From CAYJDR01 sp964368965 (GTDB taxonomy: Bacteria; Chrysiogenota; Deferribacteres; Deferribacterales; Mucispirillaceae): a stretch of 64,000 bases of DNA. The notes below the pieces were generated by a model. The model searched no databases. It had not been told where the DNA came from and saw only the letters and a program-made list of their open reading frames with translations. Positions 1 through 8,746 of the stretch are shown here, in pieces (the stretch's first letter is position 1; each line of letters starts with the position of its first letter). Where the stretch lies: NCBI GenBank assembly GCA_964368965.1, contig CAYJDR010000006.1, positions 18,799-82,798 of the forward strand. Direction: 5' to 3'. A program made the position numbers and the translations under genes.

Positions 1-1
1 G

Positions 2-1618
2 TCATCAATTGTTGGCTTGAATAATGCTATGCAGGAACTCATCATTCGCGAATCGGAAGAGATAGCTAAAATATTACACAACTTACGCACCGTGCTAAAT
101 GTTGAACTCAATAACTTAAAACATACAACAAGCGTATATACCTACATTGCTTTTAGGCTCGAAGTAGGGGCTTTCTACCGTGGCACAGCGCATACTTTTG
201 GTGAAATATGTGATAATATTTTGCTAGCATCAGTGCACCATCCGTTGCTGTATATTCGCAAAGGTGCTGAGTCTGTCCCGATTGATTTTGTGCTTGATAG
301 TAATACTCTTTCAGCTATTATCACAGGTGCAAACACGGGCGGTAAAACTGCGGCATTAAAGTCGATAGGGCTTAATCACTTAATTACATATTGTGGGCTA
401 CCGGTATTTGCAAAGGTTGCTAAGTGTGTGTTTTTCAAGTCGATATTAGCAGATATTGGCGACCAGCAATCACTAATGATGGATTTAAGTACTTTTTCAT
501 CTCATATGTTAAATATTAAACGTATAGTAGAATGTGCTAATCATGAAACACTTATATTGCTAGACGAACTTGGCACAGGTACAGAACCTCGTGAAGGTGC
601 ATCTATCGCTGTTGCAGTATTGAAATATATAGAGCAAAAGCAAGCAAGAACAGTCGTTACAACTCATTTTTCTGAAGTAAAAAACTATGCACTAAATAAC
701 GAACATTCAATATTTTATGCAGTTGATTTTGATTATGAAACATTTGCTCCAAGATATACATTACTTAAAAATATTTTAGGTAAATCAGACCCAATCATGA
801 TTGCCGAGCGTTTAGGTTTTCTGCCAGAAATAATTGATAGTGCAAATAATGAGCTTAGTAAATATAAATCAAGTGTAGAGATGCAAGTCGAAGAACTTAA
901 CAGGCTAGTTGCTGAAAATGAACACAATAAAAGACTGTTAGATGAAGAAAAAGTAAAACTTGAAGAACGCTTAAACAGTATAAAAACTAATGAAGATGCA
1001 CTCAAAAAACGCCTGAACTCAAAGGAACTTGAGCTATTAGAGGAAGCATATTCTTTGTTACAAAAGTATAAACGCTTAACAACTGAGAAAAAGAATATAA
1101 GTGTAGATGAAATTAACGAGGATATTAAGAAAGCAAGCAAAAAGATTGACTCTTTAAAATCAGAACGACCTATCATTCAAGATATCAAAGTTGATGATGT
1201 CGTCTACCTTGAGCGATATGGTAAAAGTGCCGTAGTATTAGCGATATCAGGTGAAACATTGCAACTCAATATGGAAGGCATGCGTGTTAAAATGAATAAG
1301 CGTGAAGTGGTCGGCCATAAAGTAGAAAAAACTGTTCAAAACAAAGTGAAAATAACTACGAAAGGTACTTTCTCAACTGCTAGGCGTGAGCTATTGCTTA
1401 TTGGTAAACGTGTTGAAGAAGCGCTTGATTTACTAGATAAATTTATTGATGAATCGCTACTTTCAGGCTATGAAAAGGTATTTGTAATACATGGCAGAGG
1501 CTCTGGACAGTTAAGAAAAGCTGTGCATGAACACTTGAGGAGTGCTCCACGAGTTAAGCGCTACGCACTAGCAGAAAATACTGATGGCGGCAACGCTGTA
1601 ACTGTGGTTGAGTTTTAA
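2..1618 (+). CDS. mutS2: Endonuclease MutS2, 3' part (5' end outside window)
   Basis: C-terminal two thirds of MutS2; the reading frame is open to the first base of the window, so the 5' end is missing (family about 780 aa, about 538 aa here). MutS2 is a DNA-binding ATPase/nuclease linked to suppression of recombination and to rescue of collided ribosomes. Visible: Walker A GANTGGKT (about base 320-345), the ADIGDQQS segment, Walker B ILLDELGTGTEPREG (about 555-600), a long charged coiled coil (about 850-1170), and a C-terminal Smr domain with HGRGSGQLR (about 1490-1520), the nuclease part. The Smr domain separates MutS2 from MutS1. The gene converges on the carbonic anhydrase gene with one base between the stops. 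Confidence 0.95.
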   Translation, partial: SSIVGLNNAMQELIIRESEEIAKILHNLRTVLNVELNNLKHTTSVYTYIAFRLEVGAFYRGTAHTFGEICDNILLASVHHPLLYIRKGAESVPIDFVLDSNTLSAIITGANTGGKTAALKSIGLNHLITYCGLPVFAKVAKCVFFKSILADIGDQQSLMMDLSTFSSHMLNIKRIVECANHETLILLDELGTGTEPREGASIAVAVLKYIEQKQARTVVTTHFSEVKNYALNNEHSIFYAVDFDYETFAPRYTLLKNILGKSDPIMIAERLGFLPEIIDSANNELSKYKSSVEMQVEELNRLVAENEHNKRLLDEEKVKLEERLNSIKTNEDALKKRLNSKELELLEEAYSLLQKYKRLTTEKKNISVDEINEDIKKASKKIDSLKSERPIIQDIKVDDVVYLERYGKSAVVLAISGETLQLNMEGMRVKMNKREVVGHKVEKTVQNKVKITTKGTFSTARRELLLIGKRVEEALDLLDKFIDESLLSGYEKVFVIHGRGSGQLRKAVHEHLRSAPRVKRYALAENTDGGNAVTVVEF

Positions 1619-1619
1619 C

Positions 1620-2144
1620 CTAATAGACGTTGTTTTCTATGTAGATGTCTTTATATTTAACATAATTTTTTGCATTTTTATAAATCATCTGCATTTCTTC
1701 TTCGCTAAGTTGTTTAACAACCTTGGCAGGTGAGCCCATAACCATCGACCCTTCAGGAATAACCTTGCGCGGTGGCACAAGCGAGCCGGCTGCGATTATT
1801 GAATTTTTACCAATTACAGCACCATCAAGAATTATAGCGCCTATGCCAACAAGCACATCATCTTCGATAGTGCACCCATGTAGCTTTACACCATGCCCAA
1901 TAGTAACGCGCTTACCTATATGTGTAGGGTATTTATCGTTTGTTACATGCACTATAGAGCCGTCTTGAATATTTGAATCATCACCGACAGTTATCTCGTG
2001 TACATCTGCACGAATAATAACTCCATGCCATATGCTAACATTGTCACCAAGTGTAACTTCTCCAAAAACAGTTGCATTACCAGCGATATACGTATCTTTT
2101 CCTTTTTTTATGTCCATTTTTAAACGTTCAGTTAACTTTTTCAT
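1620..2144 (-). CDS. Gamma-carbonic anhydrase family protein
   Basis: 174-aa left-handed beta-helix protein built of hexapeptide repeats, of the YrdA/CaiE/Cam type. The probable metal ligands are visible as His66 (VHVTN) and His84/His89 (GHGVKLHG), and the C-terminal helix ends in NYVKYKDIY as in YrdA homologues. Members bind zinc or iron and some hydrate CO2; activity here is inferred. The start is set at the ATG preceded by GGAGGA (minus strand, 6 bases upstream); a longer frame to 2213 would add a hydrophobic stretch without a ribosome site. It is divergent from the XRE-cupin regulator, with a promoter and a palindrome in the shared region. Confidence 0.88.
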   Translation of the reverse strand: MKKLTERLKMDIKKGKDTYIAGNATVFGEVTLGDNVSIWHGVIIRADVHEITVGDDSNIQDGSIVHVTNDKYPTHIGKRVTIGHGVKLHGCTIEDDVLVGIGAIILDGAVIGKNSIIAAGSLVPPRKVIPEGSMVMGSPAKVVKQLSEEEMQMIYKNAKNYVKYKDIYIENNVY

Positions 2145-2184
2145 AAATCCTCCAAAAAACACTTGTAATTTTATCAATAGTAGT

Positions 2185-2213
2185 ATTATAATGAGCAATG
2201 AGATTATATGCAA
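2185..2213 (-). promoter_or_regulatory. Sigma70-type promoter of the gamma-carbonic anhydrase gene
   Basis: On the minus strand TTGCAT (2208-2213) and TATAAT (2185-2190) are separated by exactly 17 bases, about 40 bases upstream of the start codon. Seen in sequence; function inferred. Confidence 0.6.
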
Positions 2214-2222
2214 CTATATTTT

Positions 2223-2241
2223 TATACTAAAATTTAGTATA
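2223..2241. promoter_or_regulatory. Perfect 19-bp palindrome, probable operator of the XRE-cupin regulator
   Basis: TATACTAAA-A-TTTAGTATA reads the same on both strands. It lies between the divergent carbonic anhydrase and XRE-cupin genes. Its right end runs into a TATAAT (2238-2243) in the direction of the regulator, a layout typical of autorepression. A second small perfect palindrome, CCATGCATGG, is at 2260-2269. The assignment to the adjacent regulator is inference. Confidence 0.5.
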
Positions 2242-2319
2242 ATTTATATGTTCTATGCGCCATGCATGGTTTCACTCATTCTTTTTATGCAATAAAAAAA
2301 AGCTATTATTGGTGGAATA

Positions 2320-2853
2320 ATGAGTTACGGAAACAAACTTAGGGAAATCAGAAAGAAAAAAGGCTACACACTTGAGGACATCTCACAAATGACAGGGTTT
2401 ACAAAAAGCTTTATCTCACAGATAGAGAATGGTAAAAACTCGCCGTCTATCGTATCTCTCAAAAAGATTTGTGTGGCTTTGGGCACGTCGATAGGCAAGC
2501 TGTTTGAAGACGAAGTTAAGCCTGTGCACATTATACGTCATGAAGACTATGAAGTAGTGCAAGACACTGGTGTTCACCTTACTTTTATGTCATCACAATT
2601 TGCTGATATGAAGATTGAACCTGTTGTACTAGAGATTGAGCCTTATGGTGAATCCCATTCAGACGATTTTAAACAACTTGGTGAACGCTTTGGATATGTC
2701 ATAGAAGGCGATGTGTCGATAATTGTTGGCAAGGATGAATACCTTTTGAAGCAAGGGGAATCTGTCTATTTTACATCAGGCACGCCGCATAAGTTGAAAA
2801 ATCATTCAAATTACCATGCAAAAACTTTATGGATAGGTACTCATTCCTCATAA
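2320..2853 (+). CDS. XRE-family transcriptional regulator with cupin domain
   Basis: 177-aa regulator: an HTH of the lambda-repressor type (residues about 6-60, with the GFTKSFISQIENGKNSPS recognition region) followed by a small cupin barrel (about 100-172, including EGDVSIIVG and GESVYFTSGTPHKLKN). Proteins of this build (PuuR-like) bind DNA as dimers and sense a small metabolite in the cupin; the ligand here is unknown. A GGTGG ribosome site precedes the ATG. A perfect palindrome lies 80 bases upstream and suggests autoregulation. The divergent neighbour is a gamma-carbonic anhydrase gene; whether it is a target cannot be told from sequence. Confidence 0.88.
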   Translation: MSYGNKLREIRKKKGYTLEDISQMTGFTKSFISQIENGKNSPSIVSLKKICVALGTSIGKLFEDEVKPVHIIRHEDYEVVQDTGVHLTFMSSQFADMKIEPVVLEIEPYGESHSDDFKQLGERFGYVIEGDVSIIVGKDEYLLKQGESVYFTSGTPHKLKNHSNYHAKTLWIGTHSS

Positions 2854-2991
2854 AATCATTGCTTTTTTTGAATGTTTTGCTACAATCTGACAATAGTTTA
2901 TTTACAATGTATGTCTAAAGTGAAGTGGCGTAAACTTTTAATGTCAATAGCAAACACGAACCTTTTATACATACTCAAGAGGTTATAGTTT

Positions 2992-3804
2992 ATGAGCGTA
3001 GTCCGTAATAATATAAAAATCACTACAAATACATTACTCAAAATGAAGCAAGAGGGCGAGAAAATTGTCTGTATCACTGCTTATGACTACACATCTGCAA
3101 AAATATTAGATAGCGCAGGTGTTGAAATGTTGCTTGTAGGTGATTCGCTTGGCATGGTTATCAGCGGGCATGAAACAACACTACCTGTTACTATTGAAGA
3201 TATCATCTATCACACAAAATCTGTAAAACGTGCGGCTAAAAATTCTTTCGTTATTGCAGATATTCCTTTCGGCTATACTAACATTTCAGATGAAGACACC
3301 ATAAGAAACTGTATGCGAGTAATGAAAGAAACAGGCGCAAATGCTATTAAAATTGAAGGTGGCGCACATGTTGCACCAGTCGTTGAAAGGCTTACCACTG
3401 CTGGCATTGCTGTTATGGCACACATAGGTTTGATGCCTCAATCTGTAAACGCTATTGGCGGTTATAAAGTTTTCGGTGCAGACAGTGCTGAAATGCTCGT
3501 CAACGACGCAATCGCTTTAGAAAAAGCAGGTGCATTTGCAATAACTCTTGAGTGCGTTAGGGCAGAAGTCGCTAAACAAATTACTGAAGCAGTAAGCGTT
3601 CCTACGATAGGCATAGGCGCAGGCGTGCATTGTGACGGTCAAGTGCTTGTATTTCATGATGTGTTTGGCATGTTTACAGACTTTAAGCCAAAATTCGTAA
3701 AACGATATGCAAACGTAGCAGAAGTAATTACTAACGCTACTAATGAATTTATGGCAGATGTAAAGTCAGGCAAATATCCTGATGATGAACATACTTTTAA
3801 ATAG
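2992..3804 (+). CDS. panB: 3-methyl-2-oxobutanoate hydroxymethyltransferase
   Basis: First committed step of pantothenate synthesis: transfers a hydroxymethyl group from 5,10-methylene-tetrahydrofolate to 2-oxoisovalerate to give ketopantoate. The 270 aa match family length. Visible: ITAYDYTSAKI near residue 29, the metal and substrate motif LLVGDSLGMV (47-56), the GGAHVAPVV and HIGLMPQSV segments, and TLECVRAEVA carrying the catalytic Glu. An AGAGG site lies upstream of the ATG. It is followed after 8 bases by panC, so the two form a pantothenate operon. Confidence 0.97.
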   Translation: MSVVRNNIKITTNTLLKMKQEGEKIVCITAYDYTSAKILDSAGVEMLLVGDSLGMVISGHETTLPVTIEDIIYHTKSVKRAAKNSFVIADIPFGYTNISDEDTIRNCMRVMKETGANAIKIEGGAHVAPVVERLTTAGIAVMAHIGLMPQSVNAIGGYKVFGADSAEMLVNDAIALEKAGAFAITLECVRAEVAKQITEAVSVPTIGIGAGVHCDGQVLVFHDVFGMFTDFKPKFVKRYANVAEVITNATNEFMADVKSGKYPDDEHTFK

Positions 3805-3812
3805 GGTGATAA

Positions 3813-4652
3813 ATGCAAGTTTTTAATGAAATTTCAAGCTTAAAACAACATATAAAAGAATTAAAACAAAGTGGTAAAATAGTTGGTTTTGTGCCAACAA
3901 TGGGTTACTTACATGATGGACATATCTCACTAGTAAACGAAAGTGTATCAAAAAATGATGTTACTGTTGCAAGTATATTTGTAAACCCTATGCAGTTTGG
4001 CGTCAACGAAGATTATGGCTCATACCCACGTGATTTCGAGCGTGATTCGGCTCTTCTGGAGGCTGCTGGTGTTGATATCATATTCCACCCATCACCAGAA
4101 GAGATGTATGGTGAAAACTTTCTTACAAGCATAACTGTTGAAAACATGTCTAATAAGCTATGTGGTATCAGCAGACCAATACACTTTAAAGGCGTTACAA
4201 CGGTTGTTGCAAAGCTATTTAATATTGTCACGCCTGATAACGCATACTTTGGCTCAAAAGACTTACAACAAGTGCTGATTATTAAAAAGATGGTAAATGA
4301 TCTTAACATGTCGGTTAATGTCGTGAGCATGCCAATCATTCGTGAAAGTGACGGCCTTGCGATGAGTTCAAGAAATATCTACCTTAGTGATGATGATAGA
4401 AAGGGTGCGCTATTATTAAACCAATCATTAAAGATTGCGTCACAAATGATTGAAAACAATCAAACTTTCGCAAAAGATATATTTAAAGCAGTTGAAACAC
4501 ATATATCAAAAAACGACAATGCGCAGATCGATTATATAAGTATAATTGACACTGAAACATTAGAACCTGTTGAAATAGTTGGCAAAGGCTGTGCTTTATT
4601 GTTGGCTGTAAAGTTTAGCAAAGCTAGGCTAATTGATAATATTGTATTTTAG
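3813..4652 (+). CDS. panC: Pantoate--beta-alanine ligase
   Basis: Condenses pantoate and beta-alanine to pantothenate with ATP, through a pantoyl-adenylate. The 279-aa protein has the nucleotidyltransferase HIGH-like motif in PTMGYLHDGH (residues 28-37), FVNPMQFG (about 56-63), FGSKDLQQ (about 147-154) and the IRESDGLAMSSRN loop (about 177-189), which corresponds to KMSKS. An AGGGTGA ribosome site precedes the ATG by 2 bases and the gene directly follows panB. No panD (aspartate decarboxylase) is present in this window. Confidence 0.97.
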   Translation: MQVFNEISSLKQHIKELKQSGKIVGFVPTMGYLHDGHISLVNESVSKNDVTVASIFVNPMQFGVNEDYGSYPRDFERDSALLEAAGVDIIFHPSPEEMYGENFLTSITVENMSNKLCGISRPIHFKGVTTVVAKLFNIVTPDNAYFGSKDLQQVLIIKKMVNDLNMSVNVVSMPIIRESDGLAMSSRNIYLSDDDRKGALLLNQSLKIASQMIENNQTFAKDIFKAVETHISKNDNAQIDYISIIDTETLEPVEIVGKGCALLLAVKFSKARLIDNIVF

Positions 4653-4663
4653 CAATAAAATAG

Positions 4664-4691
4664 TTGAAAAGTTAGATAGTAACGTTATAAT
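4664..4691 (+). promoter_or_regulatory. Sigma70-type promoter of cheW-recG
   Basis: TTGAAA (4664-4669) and TATAAT (4686-4691) are 16 bases apart in the short panC-cheW spacer, 28 bases before the cheW start. It suggests cheW-recG is transcribed apart from panBC. Confidence 0.55.
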
Positions 4692-4719
4692 AAGTATATA
4701 GATAATTTGGAGTGAAAAT

Positions 4720-5175
4720 ATGGCAGAATTGAAACAATTTGTTGGCTTTATGATTGCTGAAGAACATTTCGGCGTTGATATCATGATAGTTGAAGAAATT
4801 ATCAAAATGATTGATATTACACCTGTTCCAAGAGCACCATCATTTGTTGAGGGCATTATAAACATGCGTGGCAGGGTTATCCCTATCGTTGATCTACGCA
4901 AAAAATTAGGCATGTCCTCTGGACCTGTTACAGATCAAATGCGCATAATTGTTATATTTATCAACGAAAAACGCATAGGTTTCATTGTTGATAATGTTGA
5001 AGAAGTTATCAGGATAAATGAAGATGCTATTGATGTTGCACCTGGCACAAAGCATACGTTTGACAACTATGTAGCAGGCGTTGCAAGAACTGAAAAAGGC
5101 ATGATCATTATGCTTGATATCATGAACATCTTCTCCGACCAAGAACAAAAACTACTTGTAGAAATCACTAGATAA
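4720..5175 (+). CDS. cheW: Chemotaxis coupling protein CheW
   Basis: 151-aa single-domain CheW. CheW links methyl-accepting chemoreceptors to the CheA kinase at the inner membrane. The protein starts with the beta strand QFVGFMIAEEHFGVDI, followed by the conserved VPRAPSFVEGIINMRGRVIPIVDLR block (the longest family hallmark) and ends in the usual short helix. GGAGTG lies 9 bases upstream of the ATG. It is an isolated che gene here, followed 2 bases later by recG, a non-chemotaxis gene. It implies that receptors and CheA are encoded elsewhere in the genome. Confidence 0.95.
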   Translation: MAELKQFVGFMIAEEHFGVDIMIVEEIIKMIDITPVPRAPSFVEGIINMRGRVIPIVDLRKKLGMSSGPVTDQMRIIVIFINEKRIGFIVDNVEEVIRINEDAIDVAPGTKHTFDNYVAGVARTEKGMIIMLDIMNIFSDQEQKLLVEITR

Positions 5176-5177
5176 TC

Positions 5178-7265
5178 ATGGATAATAAACAAACACCGCA
5201 CAAAAATGCGGTGTCTTTACTATCTTCATCTGTGGGCAATATTAAAGGCATCGGCAAAAAATATGTCGAAGCTTTTGCCCGTCATAAAGTATTCACAATT
5301 TACGATTTTATTTACTCATTTCCTTTTAGATACGAGATACTAAGCATGTCAGCTTTTGGTGACAAAGGGCTTCTATCTGGCGTATATGAAGTGCATGATA
5401 CTGTGCGCGCCCGCAACGGCAAACGCATGTTAAAAGCTGTGTTTAAAACAGAACGAGGCTATGTCGCTGGAATTTGGTTAAACACTAAAGGTGATTTCCC
5501 AGCAAACACTCTTACAAAAGGTACCTGTTATCATATGTATGGCACGGTTACACACCATAATGGTATGAATGCTATATTCCACCCAGAATTTATAAGCGCT
5601 ACAGAAATAGGAACCGTTCGCCCTGTATATTTTTCGCCAGGTATTTCACAAACCTTATATAGAAAATTCATCAATAGTGCGCTAGATATATGCTTAAGCA
5701 AAGTTGATGAAACTCTTCCTGAGCGTATCCTTGATAAATATAACTATCCAACTATCATTGATGCGATAAACACATTACACAACCCAACAACAAACGAAAA
5801 TGCACACGCTATAAACACTAGAGCACATCCAGCATATAAGCGCTTTATTTATGAAGAGTTCTTATATATACGACTAGCTGTTGAAATGCGCAGAAAACTT
5901 TATACAACAACAAATGCAATATCGTTTAAGATTGATAAAGAATTTTTAAACACTATCAAAGACGTTATGCCGTTTAAGCTAACAAGCTCGCAACGTCGTG
6001 TTATCGTTGAAATAATGAACGATATGATAAGCAATAAACAAATGAACAGACTTGTGCAAGGCGATGTTGGTAGTGGTAAAACAGTGCTAGCGTTTATTGC
6101 AGCAGCGGCAGCTATCGCCAATGGTTACCAAGCGCTACTAATTGCACCAACGGAAGTACTTGCAGAGCAACATTTTCAAAATGTTATATCAAAGTTCAAG
6201 TATGATAAACTACAACCTTGCATCCTTACAGGCTCAGTCACGAAAAAAAATAAGCTTGAGTTAAAAAGCTTAATTGCTACAGGCTCAATAAATTTAGTTA
6301 TCGGTACCCATGCAATCATAGAAGATGATGTAGAGTTCCAAAATTTAGGCTTAGTTATTGTAGATGAGCAACATAGGTTTGGTGTAAGGCAACGAAAAAC
6401 ATTGATGGATAAAGGCTATACACCTGACACACTTTTGATGACTGCAACCCCAATACCAAGAACACTAGCTATGACATTATATGGTGATTTGGATGTTAGT
6501 GTTATTGATGAAATGCCACCTGGACGTATACCAATGATTACGAAAGCGTATACAGCTAAACAGCTAAACAAAGCGCTAGAGTTTGTAGGTGAGTTATTAA
6601 ACAAAGGTGGTAGGGCATATTTCGTATACCCACTAGTCGCTGAGAGTGACTCACTTGACCTAAAAGCAGCAACACAAAGTTATGAGTATATTAGTGACTA
6701 CTACAAAAACAAACGTGTAGGCTTGCTACATGGTAAAATGAAATCAGATGAAAAACGCCAAGTGTTACAAGCATTTAAAACAGGTGAAGTTGAAATACTT
6801 GTATCAACAACAGTAATTGAAGTTGGTGTTGATGTTCCTGAAGCGACAGTTATCGTTATTGAAAATGCTGAAAGATTTGGGTTATCACAGCTCCATCAGT
6901 TACGGGGTAGAGTTGGTAGGAATGACGTTCAATCATATTGCGTACTAGTCACTGGTGATGAAATATCTGAAACAGGCAAAAAGCGTATCAAAGCTATGGT
7001 TGACCATCGTGATGGCTTCAAACTAGCAGAAATAGACTTAGAGCTTCGAGGCCAAGGTGATTTTTTTGGAACTAAGCAATCTGGCGTGCCTGATTTCAAG
7101 TTTGCTAACATCGTATCTGATACGACTATTTTAAAATATGCAACGAACGATGCGCAAGATATAATTTCAACTGACCCAGAGTTGCAACTAGCTGATAATA
7201 AAAACATTAAACAAACCTTCGAAAAGTTATACTCAGGGGAGCGTTCGTTTTTAGGTATCGGTTAG
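5178..7265 (+). CDS. recG: ATP-dependent DNA helicase RecG
   Basis: 695-aa branch-migrating helicase that remodels stalled replication forks and R-loops. It has an N-terminal wedge/OB region (residues 1 to about 240), Walker A GDVGSGKT (295-302), the RecG-type DEQH box VDEQHRFG (about 395-402), MTATPIPRTL (motif III), and C-terminal helicase motifs including STTVIEVGVDVP and QLRGRVGR (about 574-581), followed by the RecG hook RGQGDFFGTKQSG. The start lies 2 bases after the cheW stop without a clear Shine-Dalgarno sequence, so translational coupling is likely. Length is normal. Confidence 0.97.
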   Translation: MDNKQTPHKNAVSLLSSSVGNIKGIGKKYVEAFARHKVFTIYDFIYSFPFRYEILSMSAFGDKGLLSGVYEVHDTVRARNGKRMLKAVFKTERGYVAGIWLNTKGDFPANTLTKGTCYHMYGTVTHHNGMNAIFHPEFISATEIGTVRPVYFSPGISQTLYRKFINSALDICLSKVDETLPERILDKYNYPTIIDAINTLHNPTTNENAHAINTRAHPAYKRFIYEEFLYIRLAVEMRRKLYTTTNAISFKIDKEFLNTIKDVMPFKLTSSQRRVIVEIMNDMISNKQMNRLVQGDVGSGKTVLAFIAAAAAIANGYQALLIAPTEVLAEQHFQNVISKFKYDKLQPCILTGSVTKKNKLELKSLIATGSINLVIGTHAIIEDDVEFQNLGLVIVDEQHRFGVRQRKTLMDKGYTPDTLLMTATPIPRTLAMTLYGDLDVSVIDEMPPGRIPMITKAYTAKQLNKALEFVGELLNKGGRAYFVYPLVAESDSLDLKAATQSYEYISDYYKNKRVGLLHGKMKSDEKRQVLQAFKTGEVEILVSTTVIEVGVDVPEATVIVIENAERFGLSQLHQLRGRVGRNDVQSYCVLVTGDEISETGKKRIKAMVDHRDGFKLAEIDLELRGQGDFFGTKQSGVPDFKFANIVSDTTILKYATNDAQDIISTDPELQLADNKNIKQTFEKLYSGERSFLGIG

Positions 7266-7348
7266 AGTTTAATTGCGTTTTTTAACTTGTATTACAATAA
7301 TAAGTGTGTAACAATAAAATTATACTAATATTTAAGCGAGGTGCTCCG

Positions 7349-7894
7349 ATGCAATTGATCAAACTAACAGCTGACAATTTACACGATATGTGTTCTCCAC
7401 GCAGTATCCAACGAGCTGATGCCTACGTTGGCAGTTTTTACGCATGTAACCAAATTGATGAAAAAACAATCGTTGGCAAAATTCGAGGTAACCACGGTGA
7501 ATACGAAGTTTCACTCACAATGCAAAATGACAATATTGAACAGTATGGTTGTGGTTGCGAAGCTGCTAAAACTGAGATATGCAAACATGTTGCAGCACTT
7601 GGGTTCACTTATGTCGACTCACCATGGCTATTTAGTGGCAAGCGACTCACTAGAAGTGAAATAAACTCACTTGACGACCTTAAATATTATATCGCAACAA
7701 CTCCACTAAAAGATTTACTTGTTGATTTAAAAGCGAAAAATATAAACATAAGCGAGGTCGCAGGCCTTCTGAATGTTTCTCCAAGCCAACTTTCAAGCAT
7801 AGTAAAGGAAGATTCAGTCGGTAGGTCACACCAATTAACTGAACCAATTAAGATTGCATGCTTGTTTCTACTTGAAAAAAGTTTCACAATTTAA
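7349..7894 (+). CDS. SWIM zinc-finger protein of unknown function
   Basis: 181-aa protein with a SWIM motif CxCx7CxH: Cys68, Cys70, Cys78, His80 (GCGCEAAKTEICKH). SWIM domains bind zinc and mediate DNA or protein contacts; the role of this one is unknown. The N-terminal part (SPRSIQRADAYV) resembles the region before SWIM in SNF2-associated proteins. Residues about 130-160 (NISEVAGLLNVSPSQLSSIV) look like a helix-turn-helix. The start is the ATG with GAGGTG 5 bases upstream; a GTG at 7304 would add 15 residues and lacks a ribosome site. A hairpin terminator follows. No SNF2 helicase is adjacent. Confidence 0.7.
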   Translation: MQLIKLTADNLHDMCSPRSIQRADAYVGSFYACNQIDEKTIVGKIRGNHGEYEVSLTMQNDNIEQYGCGCEAAKTEICKHVAALGFTYVDSPWLFSGKRLTRSEINSLDDLKYYIATTPLKDLLVDLKAKNINISEVAGLLNVSPSQLSSIVKEDSVGRSHQLTEPIKIACLFLLEKSFTI

Positions 7895-7902
7895 TATATT
7901 AT

Positions 7903-7930
7903 AAATGCTGTCGATATGGCAGCATTTTTT
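7903..7930 (+). terminator. Rho-independent terminator after the SWIM gene
   Basis: AAATGCTG and CAGCATTT form an 8-bp stem with a 9-base loop (7911-7919), followed by a T run to 7930. It lies between the SWIM stop and pyrK. Confidence 0.7.
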
Positions 7931-7952
7931 AAATTACAAGGTGTTACACATT

Positions 7953-8741
7953 ATGACCGCAGAAATTATCTCAAACGTTATGCTTAATGAGAAGTTTGGC
8001 TACATAGAAATGAAATGTGCTGAGCTTGCAAAAGAGCGTAACCCTGGTAGATTTTTCATGATTTCTACTACTCCTGATAACATATCTTCAGACCCATTAC
8101 TTAAAAGACCATTTGCAATATGCGAAGTAAAAAGTGACGATATTGTTACATTTTTATACATGGTTGTCGGTAGGGGAACTAAGCTATTAACTAAATTAGT
8201 TAAAGGCGATGTCCTTTCTATAACTGGCCCAGTAGGCAACTTCTTCAACTATAAGAAAGATGAAAAAGTCGCATTAGTTGCTGGTGGCATCGGGCTTGCA
8301 CCAATGATTAACCTCATGAAACCACTAAGAGAAGCAGGGTGCAACATTACTCTATTCTACGGTGGACGCTCTGAAAGCGACCTACTATTAAGAGATAAAC
8401 TAACAGAGCTTAGCGATGAGCAAGTGTTCTCTACAGACGATGGCTCTTTTGGGCATAAAGGTTTCGTTATAACTCCATTTAAAGAGCGTTTACAAGAGTT
8501 TGACAGAGTTTATGCATGTGGGCCTAATCGTATGCTTAACGCGGTTACAGATATCTGTATTGAGGGTGATAAACCTGTACTTGTATCACTTGACCAACAA
8601 ATGGGCTGTGGTGTTGGCGCATGCTTAGGCTGCCTTATACCAACAGTTGATAAAGCTGGTGAAGTTGTTCAAAAACGTTGCTGTGTTGAAGGACCAGTTT
8701 TCGATGGTAGAGCTGTTCATTGGCAAGAGCTGATAGGGTGA
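7953..8741 (+). CDS. pyrK: Dihydroorotate dehydrogenase electron-transfer subunit
   Basis: 262-aa FAD and [2Fe-2S] subunit that passes electrons from class 1B PyrD to NAD+. Visible: the FAD-binding KRPFAICEV segment, the NAD-binding VAGGIGLAPMINLM motif, FYGGRSESD, and a C-terminal iron-sulfur binding region with CGVGACLGC and CCVEGPVF. Start is the ATG with AAGGTG upstream; the extended frame to 7905 would begin inside the preceding terminator hairpin. The stop is 5 bases before pyrD, and the AGGGTGA at the end of pyrK serves as the pyrD ribosome site. Confidence 0.95.
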   Translation: MTAEIISNVMLNEKFGYIEMKCAELAKERNPGRFFMISTTPDNISSDPLLKRPFAICEVKSDDIVTFLYMVVGRGTKLLTKLVKGDVLSITGPVGNFFNYKKDEKVALVAGGIGLAPMINLMKPLREAGCNITLFYGGRSESDLLLRDKLTELSDEQVFSTDDGSFGHKGFVITPFKERLQEFDRVYACGPNRMLNAVTDICIEGDKPVLVSLDQQMGCGVGACLGCLIPTVDKAGEVVQKRCCVEGPVFDGRAVHWQELIG

Positions 8742-8746
8742 GCAAC

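Noticed and set aside
733..1176. Long open frame on the minus strand inside mutS2
   Set aside because: It is opposite the coiled-coil coding region, has a Ser/Phe-rich composition typical of an antisense shadow, and no ribosome site.
7304..7348. Earlier GTG start for the SWIM protein
   Set aside because: No ribosome site; the ATG at 7349 has GAGGTG at good distance.
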